In this document: positions 1-8,190 of the stretch, one piece after another
Layout: each line of letters opens with the position of its first letter
Numbering within the stretch: position 1 is the first letter of the stretch
Assembly: GCA_003486705.1 (NCBI GenBank)
Contig: DNGE01000127.1
Location: forward strand, 1 to 33,560
From: Bacillota bacterium
GTDB taxonomy: Bacteria > Bacillota_I > Bacilli_A > MOL361 > Turicibacteraceae
DNA length: 33,560 nucleotides
Direction: 5' to 3'
Program-made: the position numbers and the translations under genes
The notes under the pieces: generated by a model
Databases searched by the model: none
Told to the model about the DNA's origin: nothing
Seen by the model: the letters and a program-made list of their open reading frames with translations, nothing else

Positions 1-39
1 CACAACTGGACAGCCATCACCATCAATGTATAACTTCAT
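1..39 (-). CDS. UPF0178 (YaiI/YqxD-like) protein, N-terminus only
   Basis: The first 13 codons of a minus-strand gene are visible before the window ends. They read MKLYIDGDGCPVV, matching the N-terminal signature of the UPF0178 family (typically a beta strand followed by DADACPV). The ATG at 39 is preceded by an AAAAGGAG ribosome binding site (47-54) at good spacing. UPF0178 proteins are predicted NYN/PIN-like nucleases; the function is not established. With so few residues the call rests on one motif, in which Asp-Ala-Asp-Ala is replaced by Asp-Gly-Asp-Gly. Confidence 0.6.
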   Translation of the reverse strand, partial: MKLYIDGDGCPVV

Positions 40-66
40 CTCTCTACTCCTTTTACTTATTTTTTT

Positions 67-72
67 ATTATA
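67..72 (-). promoter_or_regulatory. Candidate -10 box for the UPF0178 gene
   Basis: TATAAT on the minus strand, 28 bases upstream of the ATG at 39 and ahead of the ribosome binding site. No convincing -35 box is visible at 16-18 bases. The rest of 73-339 is AT-rich and holds nothing else I can support. Confidence 0.4.
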
Positions 73-339
73 ATGATACATTTTTTTAAAAACTATGATA
101 TGATTGGTTATTGTGACAGAAATAAACATAATCATAAGTTATCTTGTTATGGTAATATTTTATCACATTTTCATACGAAGAGATGTTATACGTATCAAGT
201 TTACATATTAGGCCTGGAAGTATTGAGATTACCTATCCTATTTAGCAAGATAAATAATCTTACTTTATTTCACACATAAAACAATAGCTCTCATCAAATG
301 ATAAGAATGAGAAAACTACACAGAAAAGAGTTGAACCAA

Positions 340-756
340 ATGAAACACGTAAACACTGAAAAGAAAATTAACAAAATCGACAACGCTATCTCTGCATTAA
401 ACACGGCTAAGAAATATTTAAGCAACGGTGAAGAAATTAATAAAGTTGTTCAAGAATTCAATCGTGAACGCCAATTATTAGTTAATGAATTATATGCGAA
501 CGATCATTATATTTACCCTATTGCTAAAGAGCATATGGAAACATTAGTGGATCAAGAGCTTGGTGCAGAACAACAAAAAGAATTACTAGAATACTTAAAA
601 GAATCATTCGGACGTAATGCTGCAACTGACGGTAAAACTTCGACAGGTTTAAATGCTTGGTTAAAAAAATTAAATGTTGTTTATACGTGGAAAAGTGTTG
701 AAAACTCAGATTGGGCAACATTAATCATTACTGATTTTAATCCATTTAAAAAGTAA
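340..756 (+). CDS. Uncharacterised 138-residue cytosolic protein
   Basis: I do not recognise the family. The protein is charged and probably helical in its N-terminal 95 residues, with many Lys/Glu/Asn, no signal peptide and no membrane segment. The C-terminal part (about residues 100-138) looks more globular, with two Trp and a beta-like stretch near the end. The start at 340 was chosen because AAAAGAG (324-330) lies 9 bases upstream; the in-frame ATG at 298 has no ribosome binding site. It is a single-gene unit closed by a hairpin terminator at 764. Codon use looks like that of its neighbours, so I take it to be a real gene of unknown function. Confidence 0.75.
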   Translation: MKHVNTEKKINKIDNAISALNTAKKYLSNGEEINKVVQEFNRERQLLVNELYANDHYIYPIAKEHMETLVDQELGAEQQKELLEYLKESFGRNAATDGKTSTGLNAWLKKLNVVYTWKSVENSDWATLIITDFNPFKK

Positions 757-763
757 ATATCAT

Positions 764-787
764 AACCTGCAAAATGCAGGTTTTTTT
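764..787 (+). terminator. Rho-independent terminator of the 340-756 gene
   Basis: Stem AACCTGC / GCAGGTT around a 5-base loop, followed by a run of seven T. It starts 8 bases after the stop codon. Confidence 0.85.
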
Positions 788-872
788 ATTTTTAATCATC
801 TTTTACTTAACTTAGTTTATGACGTATAACTCAATCCCCTCTATTACAATATATTCCTTTCAGTTTAATACA

Positions 873-901
873 CTTACAAATATAGTAAAATATGCTATAA
901 T
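873..901 (+). promoter_or_regulatory. Sigma-A promoter of the AGCS symporter
   Basis: CTTACA (873-878), 17-base spacer, then TATAAT (896-901) preceded by TGC, giving an extended -10. The transcript would start near 908, leaving a leader of about 47 bases. Confidence 0.6.
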
Positions 902-954
902 TTTAATTGGAGTGTCGAAAATAAAGGTAACTTGTAAAAAATTAGGAGGTAACT

Positions 955-2376
955 ATGACGTTTTTATCGAATTTTTACGAGTTGATTGTTACATTAGTTG
1001 ATAAAGGAAACACATTACTTTGGGGATCATTATTAATCATATTATTAATTGGTTTAGGGATTTACTTCTCAATCCGAACACATTTTGTTCAATTTAGAAT
1101 GATTAAAGAAATGGTTCGTCTTCTTGGTGATGGTGTTGGAAAATCAACAAAAGATGGGAAAATCTCATCATTCCAAGCATTCTGTATTAGTACAGCCTCA
1201 CGTGTAGGAACAGGAAACATTGCCGGTGTTGCCATGGCTGTTGCCGTTGGTGGACCTGGTTCAGTATTTTGGATGTGGGTCATTGCTTTAATTGGCGGTG
1301 CATCAAGCTTTGTAGAAAGTACCTTAGCACAAATTTATAAAGTAAAAGATGAAACAGGAGCTTACCGCGGGGGACCTGCTTACTATATTGAGCAAGGATT
1401 AAAACAACGTTGGTTAGGTATTTTATTCTCTGTTTTAATTACAATTACATTTGGATTTGTATTTAATGCTGTACAAGCTAATACAATTGCGGCAGCATTT
1501 GAAACATTCGGTGTTGCAAAATGGGTAATGGGAGCTATTTTAGCTGTTGTAACAGCTATTATCATCTTTGGTGGCGTTCAACGTATCGCAAAAGTTTCAG
1601 AAGTTATCGTACCTGTTTTAGCAGTTGCGTATATTTTTGTAGCAATAGTTGTTATCGTGATGAACATTACAGCCATCCCACAAATTATTGGTTTAATCTT
1701 CTCTGAAGCTTTTAACTTCTCTGCCCTAGCATCAGGTGCCTTTGGTGCAATGTTTATTCAAGGAGTTAAACGCGGATTATTCTCAAATGAAGCCGGTATG
1801 GGATCTGCTCCTAATGCGGCGGCAACAGCAGAAGTATCTCACCCTGTTAAACAAGGTTTAATTCAAACACTTGGAGTCTTTACAGACACAATTATTATTT
1901 GTAGCTGTACGGCATTTGTTATTTTAATTTCAGGGTCTTACAGTGGAACAGATTTAAACGGAATTCAATTAACACAACACGCTTTAACGTCTCAAATCGG
2001 GGCATTTGGTGGAATATTTGTTGCTATTTGTATTCTTTTATTCGCTTTCTCTTCAATTGTTGGGAACTACTACTATGGTGAGACTAACATTGAATTCTTA
2101 AGCACGAAAAAGATTTACTTAACAGGATACCGTATCATTGTTATTGCAATGGTTATCTTCGGTTCTTTAACTGCTGTACAATTCGTTTGGGATTTAGCTG
2201 ACTTATTTATGGGATTAATGGCAATTGTAAACTTAATTGCGATTTCACTACTTGGAAAGTTCGCTTTTGCTGCGTTAAAAGATTATACAACGCAAAAGAA
2301 AAATGGAATCAAAGATCCAGTTTTCAAAGCATCTTCAATTAAAGGTCTAGAAAACGTTGAGCATTGGCAAGAATAA
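955..2376 (+). CDS. Sodium:alanine symporter family (AGCS) amino-acid transporter
   Basis: A 473-residue polytopic membrane protein of the alanine/glycine:cation symporter family (TC 2.A.25, the AlsT/DagA group), importing small neutral amino acids with Na+ across the cytoplasmic membrane. The family signature is clear: GTGNIAGVA near residue 86, GGPGSVFWMW near 99-108, and a conserved NEAGMGSAPNAAATAEVSHP stretch near 277-296. About 10-11 hydrophobic segments can be counted, and the length is normal. The start is fixed by AGGAGGT at 944-950. The gene is monocistronic with its own promoter and a terminator shared with the convergent radical SAM gene. Substrate (alanine, glycine, glutamine) cannot be read from sequence, so no gene symbol is given. 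Confidence 0.95.
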   Translation: MTFLSNFYELIVTLVDKGNTLLWGSLLIILLIGLGIYFSIRTHFVQFRMIKEMVRLLGDGVGKSTKDGKISSFQAFCISTASRVGTGNIAGVAMAVAVGGPGSVFWMWVIALIGGASSFVESTLAQIYKVKDETGAYRGGPAYYIEQGLKQRWLGILFSVLITITFGFVFNAVQANTIAAAFETFGVAKWVMGAILAVVTAIIIFGGVQRIAKVSEVIVPVLAVAYIFVAIVVIVMNITAIPQIIGLIFSEAFNFSALASGAFGAMFIQGVKRGLFSNEAGMGSAPNAAATAEVSHPVKQGLIQTLGVFTDTIIICSCTAFVILISGSYSGTDLNGIQLTQHALTSQIGAFGGIFVAICILLFAFSSIVGNYYYGETNIEFLSTKKIYLTGYRIIVIAMVIFGSLTAVQFVWDLADLFMGLMAIVNLIAISLLGKFAFAALKDYTTQKKNGIKDPVFKASSIKGLENVEHWQE

Positions 2377-2382
2377 TCCAAC

Positions 2383-2415
2383 AAAAAAAGAACTAACTTC
2401 GTTAGTTCTTTTTTT
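2383..2415. terminator. Bidirectional terminator between symporter and radical SAM gene
   Basis: Stem GAACTAAC / GTTAGTTC with a 3-base loop, flanked by a run of seven A and a run of seven T, so it can act on both strands. It overlaps the last four codons and stop codon of the minus-strand gene. Confidence 0.9.
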
Positions 2416-3499
2416 GTTCCTTCAATACATCAATTAATGTCTTTCCTTTAATATTTCTAGCCGTGACTTGCGGTAGTTCAAATACTTGACTCATGTCACC
2501 TAATGTAAATGACATTTGATATGGCCCAGTCACACAGCGGTCAATAAAGGGGCTTAATGACTTCAGATGAAAGGTTAAATAAGGTTTAGACGTACGTATT
2601 TTATGAACTTGCTGCTCCATTAACTGTTCTTTCTCAAACGATAACCTACTTGATTCAGTTGAAGTCATATAAGAATTAATTCTAGAGCCCCCTCTAATCA
2701 TTGAAATAACAAAGGAGTCTGATAGTACGTAGTCAATCGTTTCATTTCTTATCGGTGTCACTACACCATAAAGGATCCCATTTGATTTCAGAAAATTCAT
2801 TCCTTTTTGAATCTCCGCATACAAACCGATTTTAGATGTACCATCCACTATAGACTTATCGCCTTCAACCACAATAAACGGAATCACATTTCCAAGCGAA
2901 ACTAATTTTTCACAAATTGACTGCTTAAAATTAACCCCTGGCGTGATAACAAAAAACTGAATATCCTTATGTGCTTCATATACCGACATCAGCTCTTTAT
3001 ATAAAAATGGATCGCCCCCATTTATTATCACACAGTGAATGCCTAAAGCTTTACCATCTGTGACTACTTTATGAATTTCTGAAACCGACATCAGAGGTTC
3101 AACCATCATCGAAGCTGGGCATTCACGACAACCAACCCCACAAGTCATACTTGGATTTATCGCAATAACATGTGGAATATCTACGTTATACGCTACCCTA
3201 TTTTTTTGCCGTAATGCAAGACCATCCCACATCGCATTGACACCGATGTTTTGTATACAATGATTCAAACAATTTTTATTCGTATTATACGCCATATTTT
3301 TTACATACATTTGCACCGATTTGTTTTGATCATAATATTGCTTAATCCCATTTAAAATCGCTGAAATCTCTGGATCTTTAATAAAATTTTTACTCATCTC
3401 ATAAATTTTTTGAACACCATGTTCAGGGTCCTCTGTTAACATATCCACAATATTTGCCACAAGAAAATTCTTAGGAATTAATTGACTCAAAAGATTCAC
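2402..3499 (-). CDS. Radical SAM protein with CX3CX2C cluster motif
   Basis: A 365-residue protein with the radical SAM cluster motif CGVGCREC (Cys120, Cys124, Cys127), which would bind a 4Fe-4S cluster for S-adenosylmethionine cleavage. A GGDP motif at about 161-164 corresponds to the SAM-contacting GGE motif. The core resembles an uncharacterised radical SAM group of anaerobes with a VEG(D/F) segment and a conserved TPIRNE-like turn; the reaction is unknown. About 110 residues precede the barrel, an N-terminal extension with no recognisable domain and two extra Cys (77 and 81). No C-terminal SPASM-type Cys cluster is visible. The start is a GTG at 3499 with AGGAGG 8 bases upstream. It is monocistronic, with no maturase substrate peptide next to it. 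Confidence 0.88.
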   Translation of the reverse strand: MNLLSQLIPKNFLVANIVDMLTEDPEHGVQKIYEMSKNFIKDPEISAILNGIKQYYDQNKSVQMYVKNMAYNTNKNCLNHCIQNIGVNAMWDGLALRQKNRVAYNVDIPHVIAINPSMTCGVGCRECPASMMVEPLMSVSEIHKVVTDGKALGIHCVIINGGDPFLYKELMSVYEAHKDIQFFVITPGVNFKQSICEKLVSLGNVIPFIVVEGDKSIVDGTSKIGLYAEIQKGMNFLKSNGILYGVVTPIRNETIDYVLSDSFVISMIRGGSRINSYMTSTESSRLSFEKEQLMEQQVHKIRTSKPYLTFHLKSLSPFIDRCVTGPYQMSFTLGDMSQVFELPQVTARNIKGKTLIDVLKEQKKN

Positions 3500-3541
3500 A
3501 CGAACAACCTCCTAACCCTCACAATCATTATTCTTCTATTT

Positions 3542-3547
3542 ATTATA
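3542..3547 (-). promoter_or_regulatory. Candidate -10 box for the radical SAM gene
   Basis: TATAAT on the minus strand about 43 bases upstream of the GTG start. A TTGTCA lies upstream but at 20 bases, too far for an ideal -35, so the promoter is only tentative. Confidence 0.4.
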
Positions 3548-3660
3548 TTTTTCTCTGTCTCAATAAATGACAATTGTGTGGCGGATCCATAGAATTTAGA
3601 CGGAGACGTGTAAGTTTAACCACATTTGCCAAACTTAATAATATAATTCATTATTAAATG

Positions 3661-3689
3661 TAAAAAGTCCAGACCAACTAGACTGAACT
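3661..3689 (-). terminator. Orphan rho-independent terminator
   Basis: On the minus strand AGTTCAGTC pairs with GTCTGGACT (one U-G wobble, one U-U mismatch) around a 6-base loop, followed by TTTTT. It lies about 290 bases past the stop of the nearest upstream minus-strand gene, so it ends either a long 3' UTR or an unannotated RNA. Confidence 0.6.
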
Positions 3690-3715
3690 TCCTTATCATT
3701 TTGGAGGAATTTTTT

Positions 3716-3743
3716 ACACTGTAATATTGTATCATTACAATGT
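3716..3743. repeat. Imperfect inverted repeat, operator-like
   Basis: ACA-c-TGTAAT and ATTACA-a-TGT, separated by 8 bases (nine pairs, one mismatch). TGTAAT/ATTACA half-sites are common in repressor operators, but there is no adjacent promoter to support that role. Confidence 0.35.
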
Positions 3744-3980
3744 TAAATATCCTCATTATAAAATGGCCTTTTTCCGAATCAGTAAATCCTCTCCCTTACT
3801 TCCACTCTATTGTTTCACACCAGTATGACCTAACATCAAACATTAAAAATGAGCAGCCTCTTCACAAACATTTAAGCATCTTTCCCCATAAATGAACTTA
3901 GTGGCAGTGATGCTATTCATGAATGAATATTCTCTACTATAAAGATACAAGTCTATCTTTCTAATTCTTATTATTATCAC

Positions 3981-4400
3981 TTAATAAAACGTCACATAAT
4001 GAAAATCGATATTTACTTTGACGGGGTTATCGTTTTGGAGCAGTATGGGTCTTAGTATGTCATAGGCGGCTTGTCGCGCCTCTTGTTCATCTTTATTAAA
4101 AATAATAAAGACGTATCGCATTATTTTCCCTTTTGGTTTATTTAACGTGTACGCAGCAAAGCCATGATCACCATTTACAGCTAACAATTCATTAACATTT
4201 TCTTTCATGTCTTGTATATCACTTAAATGGTGAATGATAATACAAATTTCATAAATGCCAAACCATTGTTGATATAACTCATTAATTATTTCAGGGAATG
4301 CATCTTGATAATACTTTATAGCAGCTGCGTTTCTACCAAATTTATTGACGTCTTCTTCACGATGAGCTAAAAGAACAACTTGAATTTCATCTAATTTCAT
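3981..4400 (-). CDS. Uncharacterised 139-residue protein
   Basis: I do not recognise this protein. It is soluble, with alternating helix- and strand-like stretches: helical 20-45, beta-rich 48-60 and 90-105, helical 105-120, and a hydrophobic aromatic tail ending in VTFY. There is no signal peptide, membrane span or known catalytic motif. The ATG at 4400 is preceded by AAGGAG, but at 13 bases, longer than usual. An out-of-frame ATG with seven codons overlaps the start and could be a small upstream reading frame. No terminator follows directly; the next one on this strand is at 3661-3689. Confidence 0.65.
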   Translation of the reverse strand: MKLDEIQVVLLAHREEDVNKFGRNAAAIKYYQDAFPEIINELYQQWFGIYEICIIIHHLSDIQDMKENVNELLAVNGDHGFAAYTLNKPKGKIMRYVFIIFNKDEQEARQAAYDILRPILLQNDNPVKVNIDFHYVTFY

Positions 4401-4556
4401 AAAAACGCATCTTCTCCTTTCTCAAATTCATCCTTTAATCATTACTATAATATATGCTTATTGGGCTTATATGGTAGTCTTAGTTTTTAATAATCCTGAT
4501 AACTCGTGACATACTATTAATATTAACATTTATTTTTTTTTAGACTGGTGATGATT

Positions 4557-6842
4557 ATGGATCTGACAATTAAAAAATATTTAGCCTGTATGTTCATGAT
4601 ATATTTATGCTCCTTATTACTAAAACACCTATTACCTTTGAACTTTGATCAACAAACAATGTTATTTTGTCTCTCTAACACAGCGATATTATTAACCAGT
4701 CTAAAATCTATTTACTATTACTTAACACAACATCATTCTGATGATATCTTAGGGAGTAAAAAATGGTTTTTATTTGGGTGTTTTTATGTTATCTTACTGC
4801 TTGATCAATTTTTTGTTTTTTTAAATATCCTTCATGTTCCTTTTTATTTTTTACATTTAGGAAGTAACATTATGATGTATATTATGTACTTCGGCATCTG
4901 CTATGCCATCCATTTCTTAATTCACCGCCTTAAACAATACACGTCTTTTCATATTATTTTAAAAGATGTTATATTAATGGCGATTCCGTTTTGTATTTTT
5001 TGTTTAGACAAAACTAGACCCCTTCTTAGCATCGAACTGCTTACCCATCCCTTTTATACGCAACAAAGTAGCCACACCTTGGTGACATCACTCTTTCAGC
5101 TAACTAACCTCTTCTTTTATATTTTTATCCTATGCTTGTTTATGGGGGCCTCATATCTCTTACCCACTAAACGTAGTAACCGATTCATTCTCATCAATTA
5201 CTTTTTATTAAATAGCTTTTGGTTTATTTTAAGTCAACATAGCACACTAACTTATATTCAACTATTCCCAATTAATCATCAGCTGATAACTTTTTTAATT
5301 ATCTTTCTGCTGACAATCGCAATGGGGCTTAATCATGCCGATCAATCATTAATTATCAATGACTTAGACAATCCTTACACGTATTTAAACAGATTTTGTA
5401 CAACACTTATTATCGGCATGAGTCCGATTATGTTTTTAATATTAAGTTATGTGTCTATTTCACTTTACGGCGGCAGCATTGAAGGTATACGCTTTGGACT
5501 TTTAACCGTTACTTGTTTATTGTTAATTATTTATCGTGATACGTATATTCGAAGAGAAAATCAGAAACTGTTAACAAAAATTAATAACCATGCCACACTC
5601 GATCCATTAACACAACTTTATAACCGCCGTGGATTTTTCGAAAAAATATCACAGTTTAACAATAATTTTACCTTGTTTGTCTACGACGTAAAGAAATTTA
5701 AACAAATCAATGATTCACACGGACACGATATAGGCGATCTCATCCTTAAAGATATCGCAAAAAAGTTAATTAAGATTAAAAAAACATTAAGTGAGCCTGT
5801 TGTTTATGCTCGTTTTGGTGGCGATGAATTTTTACTCGCGATTGCAACACAAGATTTATCCATTATCAACAAGGTATGTAAGCTAACGAGTTCAACTCTT
5901 TATGTCTTGAATTCAATAACGAGTATAAAGTATGATTATGCTTTAAATAGTGGCTACACCTTCGCCACGCCTAACGATCTTATAGATGATATCATTAAAC
6001 AAGCTGATATTGCCTTGTATGAATCTAAGCGTCTTGATTCTACTGTACCTATCGCGTTTAATGACAAACTACGCCACGCCTACACACAAGAAATTATGGT
6101 AAAAAATGATTTACCGAAAGCGATTGCCGCAAACGCTATTTCTGTCGTATTTCAACCGAAATACGATTTACATCAAGATAAAATCATCGGATTCGAAACG
6201 CTCGCACGTTGGACACACCCACTAGCTGGGTTTATATCTCCTTTAACTTTTGTAGCCTATGCCGAAGAATTAGGACTCTCGTTTCAGTTAGATACGCTTA
6301 TTTTTGAAAAGGCATGTGAATTTCAGCACGAGTTATATTTATCCTCACTTAACCAAACTTGCGCCATCAATATTTCACTTACGACACTACATCACCCAAA
6401 ATTTATTCCAAAAGTCATTAACATAATGTTGCAGTACGAGGTTGATCCGACGAGTTTTACATTTGAAATTCTTGAAAATGTGTCGCTTGATAAAGATAAA
6501 ACACGGCTTATCAAAATATTGAATACACTACAAGACATCGGATTTAAGATTTCTATTGATGATTTCGGAACGGCCTACTCTTCTCTTAACCGCCTTTACG
6601 AAATTCCGGTTAATGAGCTGAAAATTCCGCGTGAATTTGTTTTAACCTTAAGTGACAACCGTCAGTTAGCAATTATTAAGGCTATTAAAGTCATGGCCGA
6701 CAACTTAAATCTACACACCGTTGTGGAAGGAATTGAAACAAAGGAACAGCTTGATTTATTTAGAGAACTAGCGTTTGACTGTGTGCAAGGCTATTATATT
6801 GCTAAACCACTTTCAAAAGAAGACTATATCAAGCGCTTATGA
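4557..6842 (+). CDS. Membrane GGDEF-EAL protein (cyclic di-GMP synthesis/degradation)
   Basis: A protein of about 761 residues. The N-terminal 320 residues hold roughly 8-9 hydrophobic spans, an uncharacterised membrane sensor. A GGDEF diguanylate cyclase domain follows, with LTQLYNRRGF near 348 and an intact GGDEF at 421-425; the RxxD inhibitory site expected just before it is absent (SEPV instead). The C-terminal EAL domain has ETL in place of EAL (near 546). It keeps the metal- and base-type residues: INIS, FEILEN, IDDFGTAYSSL, the Lys of LKI, EGIE and QGY. Both domains therefore look potentially active. The LKID and PVD aspartates are replaced (LKIP, PVN). Start is uncertain: GTG 4548, ATG 4551 and ATG 4557 are all in frame, and none has a strong ribosome binding site. 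Which way the balance lies cannot be read from sequence. Confidence 0.92.
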   Translation: MDLTIKKYLACMFMIYLCSLLLKHLLPLNFDQQTMLFCLSNTAILLTSLKSIYYYLTQHHSDDILGSKKWFLFGCFYVILLLDQFFVFLNILHVPFYFLHLGSNIMMYIMYFGICYAIHFLIHRLKQYTSFHIILKDVILMAIPFCIFCLDKTRPLLSIELLTHPFYTQQSSHTLVTSLFQLTNLFFYIFILCLFMGASYLLPTKRSNRFILINYFLLNSFWFILSQHSTLTYIQLFPINHQLITFLIIFLLTIAMGLNHADQSLIINDLDNPYTYLNRFCTTLIIGMSPIMFLILSYVSISLYGGSIEGIRFGLLTVTCLLLIIYRDTYIRRENQKLLTKINNHATLDPLTQLYNRRGFFEKISQFNNNFTLFVYDVKKFKQINDSHGHDIGDLILKDIAKKLIKIKKTLSEPVVYARFGGDEFLLAIATQDLSIINKVCKLTSSTLYVLNSITSIKYDYALNSGYTFATPNDLIDDIIKQADIALYESKRLDSTVPIAFNDKLRHAYTQEIMVKNDLPKAIAANAISVVFQPKYDLHQDKIIGFETLARWTHPLAGFISPLTFVAYAEELGLSFQLDTLIFEKACEFQHELYLSSLNQTCAINISLTTLHHPKFIPKVINIMLQYEVDPTSFTFEILENVSLDKDKTRLIKILNTLQDIGFKISIDDFGTAYSSLNRLYEIPVNELKIPREFVLTLSDNRQLAIIKAIKVMADNLNLHTVVEGIETKEQLDLFRELAFDCVQGYYIAKPLSKEDYIKRL

Positions 6843-6845
6843 AAA

Positions 6846-6876
6846 AGGCAACAAGTCACCAACTTGTTGCCTTTTT
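6846..6876. terminator. Bidirectional terminator
   Basis: An 11-base-pair stem, AGGCAACAAGT / ACTTGTTGCCT, with a 5-base loop and A/T runs on both sides. It serves the GGDEF-EAL gene and the convergent aminotransferase gene. Confidence 0.9.
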
Positions 6877-6877
6877 A

Positions 6878-8170
6878 TTATTGATAGGGAATTTCTTGTA
6901 ACACATCATCAAGTGTTGAAAGCATGTGTTGTAAATCTTGTTTTGTTATCACAAGTGGGGGTTGGAATGCTAAGACATTTCGATACTCCCCGTTTTTACC
7001 GATTAAAATGCCCTTTTCACGCATTTTTTCTAAAATGATATCCACTTCAACAGTGGCTGGTGTTTTGTCTGAATAAACTAGTTCTGCACCTTGCATTAGC
7101 CCAATCCCACGTACATCGCCAATGATTGGATATTTTAATTGTAATGCTTTTAACCCTTGTGTTAGTTGTTCACCAAGTACAGCTGCATTTTCCATTAATT
7201 GATGATCTTGAATGTAATCAATAACAGCTATCCCCGTCGTTGCTGAAACTGGATTCCCCCCAAGTGTTGACGCTGATGGTCGTGTAAATGAAGCGGCAAT
7301 TTCATCCGTTGTTATGTACGCTGCAATGGGCACCCCATTTCCAAGTGCTTTTGCCATCGTCATAATCTCAGGTTCAATATCAAAGTGTTCAATGGCGAAC
7401 ATTTTACCTGTACGACCAAATCCTGTTTGTATTTCATCAATGATTAATGGGATATTATATTTATCTAACACGGATTTTAATGCTTTAAAGTAACCTTTAG
7501 GAGGTGTAATCATCCCCCCATTCCCTTGAATTGGCTCGGCTATCATTGCCGCTACGCGGCCTGATGTTTGATTTTTAATCACATTTTCAACCGCTTCAAC
7601 ACAAGCAAATTCACATTTATCTGGTGTTGATTTATATGGGCAACGGTAGCAATATGGATTAGGTGCGAAGTGACATCCGCCGATTGGGGCGAAGTCTGTT
7701 CGCCACATCCCAACACCAGTCACACTCATCGTTAATGCTGTACGGCCATGCAATCCTAAGTTTAGGGAGATAAACTCACTGTTTTTTGTATGCAGTTTGG
7801 CAAGCAACATGGCCCCTTCATTCGCTTCTGAACCTGTTCCGCAGAAGAACGTGCGCTTTAACGCCCCTGGCGTTACCGTTGAAAGTTTTTCAGCTAAGTT
7901 CACGACAGGTTCTGTTAAATAGATGCTAGTTGTGTGTTGCAATGTTCGCATTTGCGCCATCGTTTTTTCAAGGATTTCTTCATTGCAATGTCCACAGTTC
8001 ATCACTGATACACCTGCAAAGAAATCTAAGTATTTTTTATTTTCAGTATCGTATAAATATTGCATGGATCCCTTAACAAATTGTGGGGGTTCTGTATAAA
8101 AATGATAAGAACACGGAACAAGGTATTCTTTTTTCTTTTCAATGATTTTATTGGCTCCAATATAAGTCAT
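6878..8170 (-). CDS. Class III PLP-dependent aminotransferase (AGT2/GabT-like)
   Basis: A 430-residue fold-type I aminotransferase of class III (ornithine/GABA/alanine-glyoxylate 2 type). Landmarks: GTGSEANEGA near 111-120 for phosphate binding, LIIDEIQTGFGRTG with the PLP-contacting Asp at 245, and TMAKALGNG with the Schiff-base Lys near 274. A four-cysteine insert (Cys174, 177, 186, 190; CX2CX8CX3C) may bind a metal; similar inserts occur in some members of the family. Length is normal. Substrate is unclear: an omega-amino acid or D-3-aminoisobutyrate/alanine with glyoxylate or a 2-oxo acid. The start at 8170 has GGAG 9 bases upstream; the longer frame from 8185 does not. It is the second gene of an operon, 20 bases after the U32 gene. 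Confidence 0.92.
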   Translation of the reverse strand: MTYIGANKIIEKKKEYLVPCSYHFYTEPPQFVKGSMQYLYDTENKKYLDFFAGVSVMNCGHCNEEILEKTMAQMRTLQHTTSIYLTEPVVNLAEKLSTVTPGALKRTFFCGTGSEANEGAMLLAKLHTKNSEFISLNLGLHGRTALTMSVTGVGMWRTDFAPIGGCHFAPNPYCYRCPYKSTPDKCEFACVEAVENVIKNQTSGRVAAMIAEPIQGNGGMITPPKGYFKALKSVLDKYNIPLIIDEIQTGFGRTGKMFAIEHFDIEPEIMTMAKALGNGVPIAAYITTDEIAASFTRPSASTLGGNPVSATTGIAVIDYIQDHQLMENAAVLGEQLTQGLKALQLKYPIIGDVRGIGLMQGAELVYSDKTPATVEVDIILEKMREKGILIGKNGEYRNVLAFQPPLVITKQDLQHMLSTLDDVLQEIPYQ

Positions 8171-8190
8171 GTTTATGATCTCCATTCAAA

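Larger units (their letters stand above)
3548..3980. other. Gene-poor intergenic stretch with an orphan terminator
   Basis: About 430 bases with no credible protein gene on either strand. Two structured elements stand out: a minus-strand terminator-like hairpin at 3661-3689 and an imperfect inverted repeat at 3716-3743. A TATAGT box lies near 3940 on the minus strand. I checked by eye for tmRNA, SRP RNA, 6S RNA and RNase P landmarks and saw none. Confidence 0.5.

Noticed and set aside
73..279. Open frame of 68 codons on the plus strand
   Set aside because: No ribosome binding site, odd composition (many His, Tyr, Cys) and overlap with the likely promoter of the minus-strand gene.
3727..3830. 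33-codon frame starting at TTG after TGGAGGA
   Set aside because: Poor start, serine/leucine/aromatic low-quality composition, and it runs through the inverted repeat; no support as a gene.
3548..3980. Possible tmRNA, 6S, SRP or RNase P RNA
   Set aside because: None of the conserved landmark sequences I know could be found on either strand.
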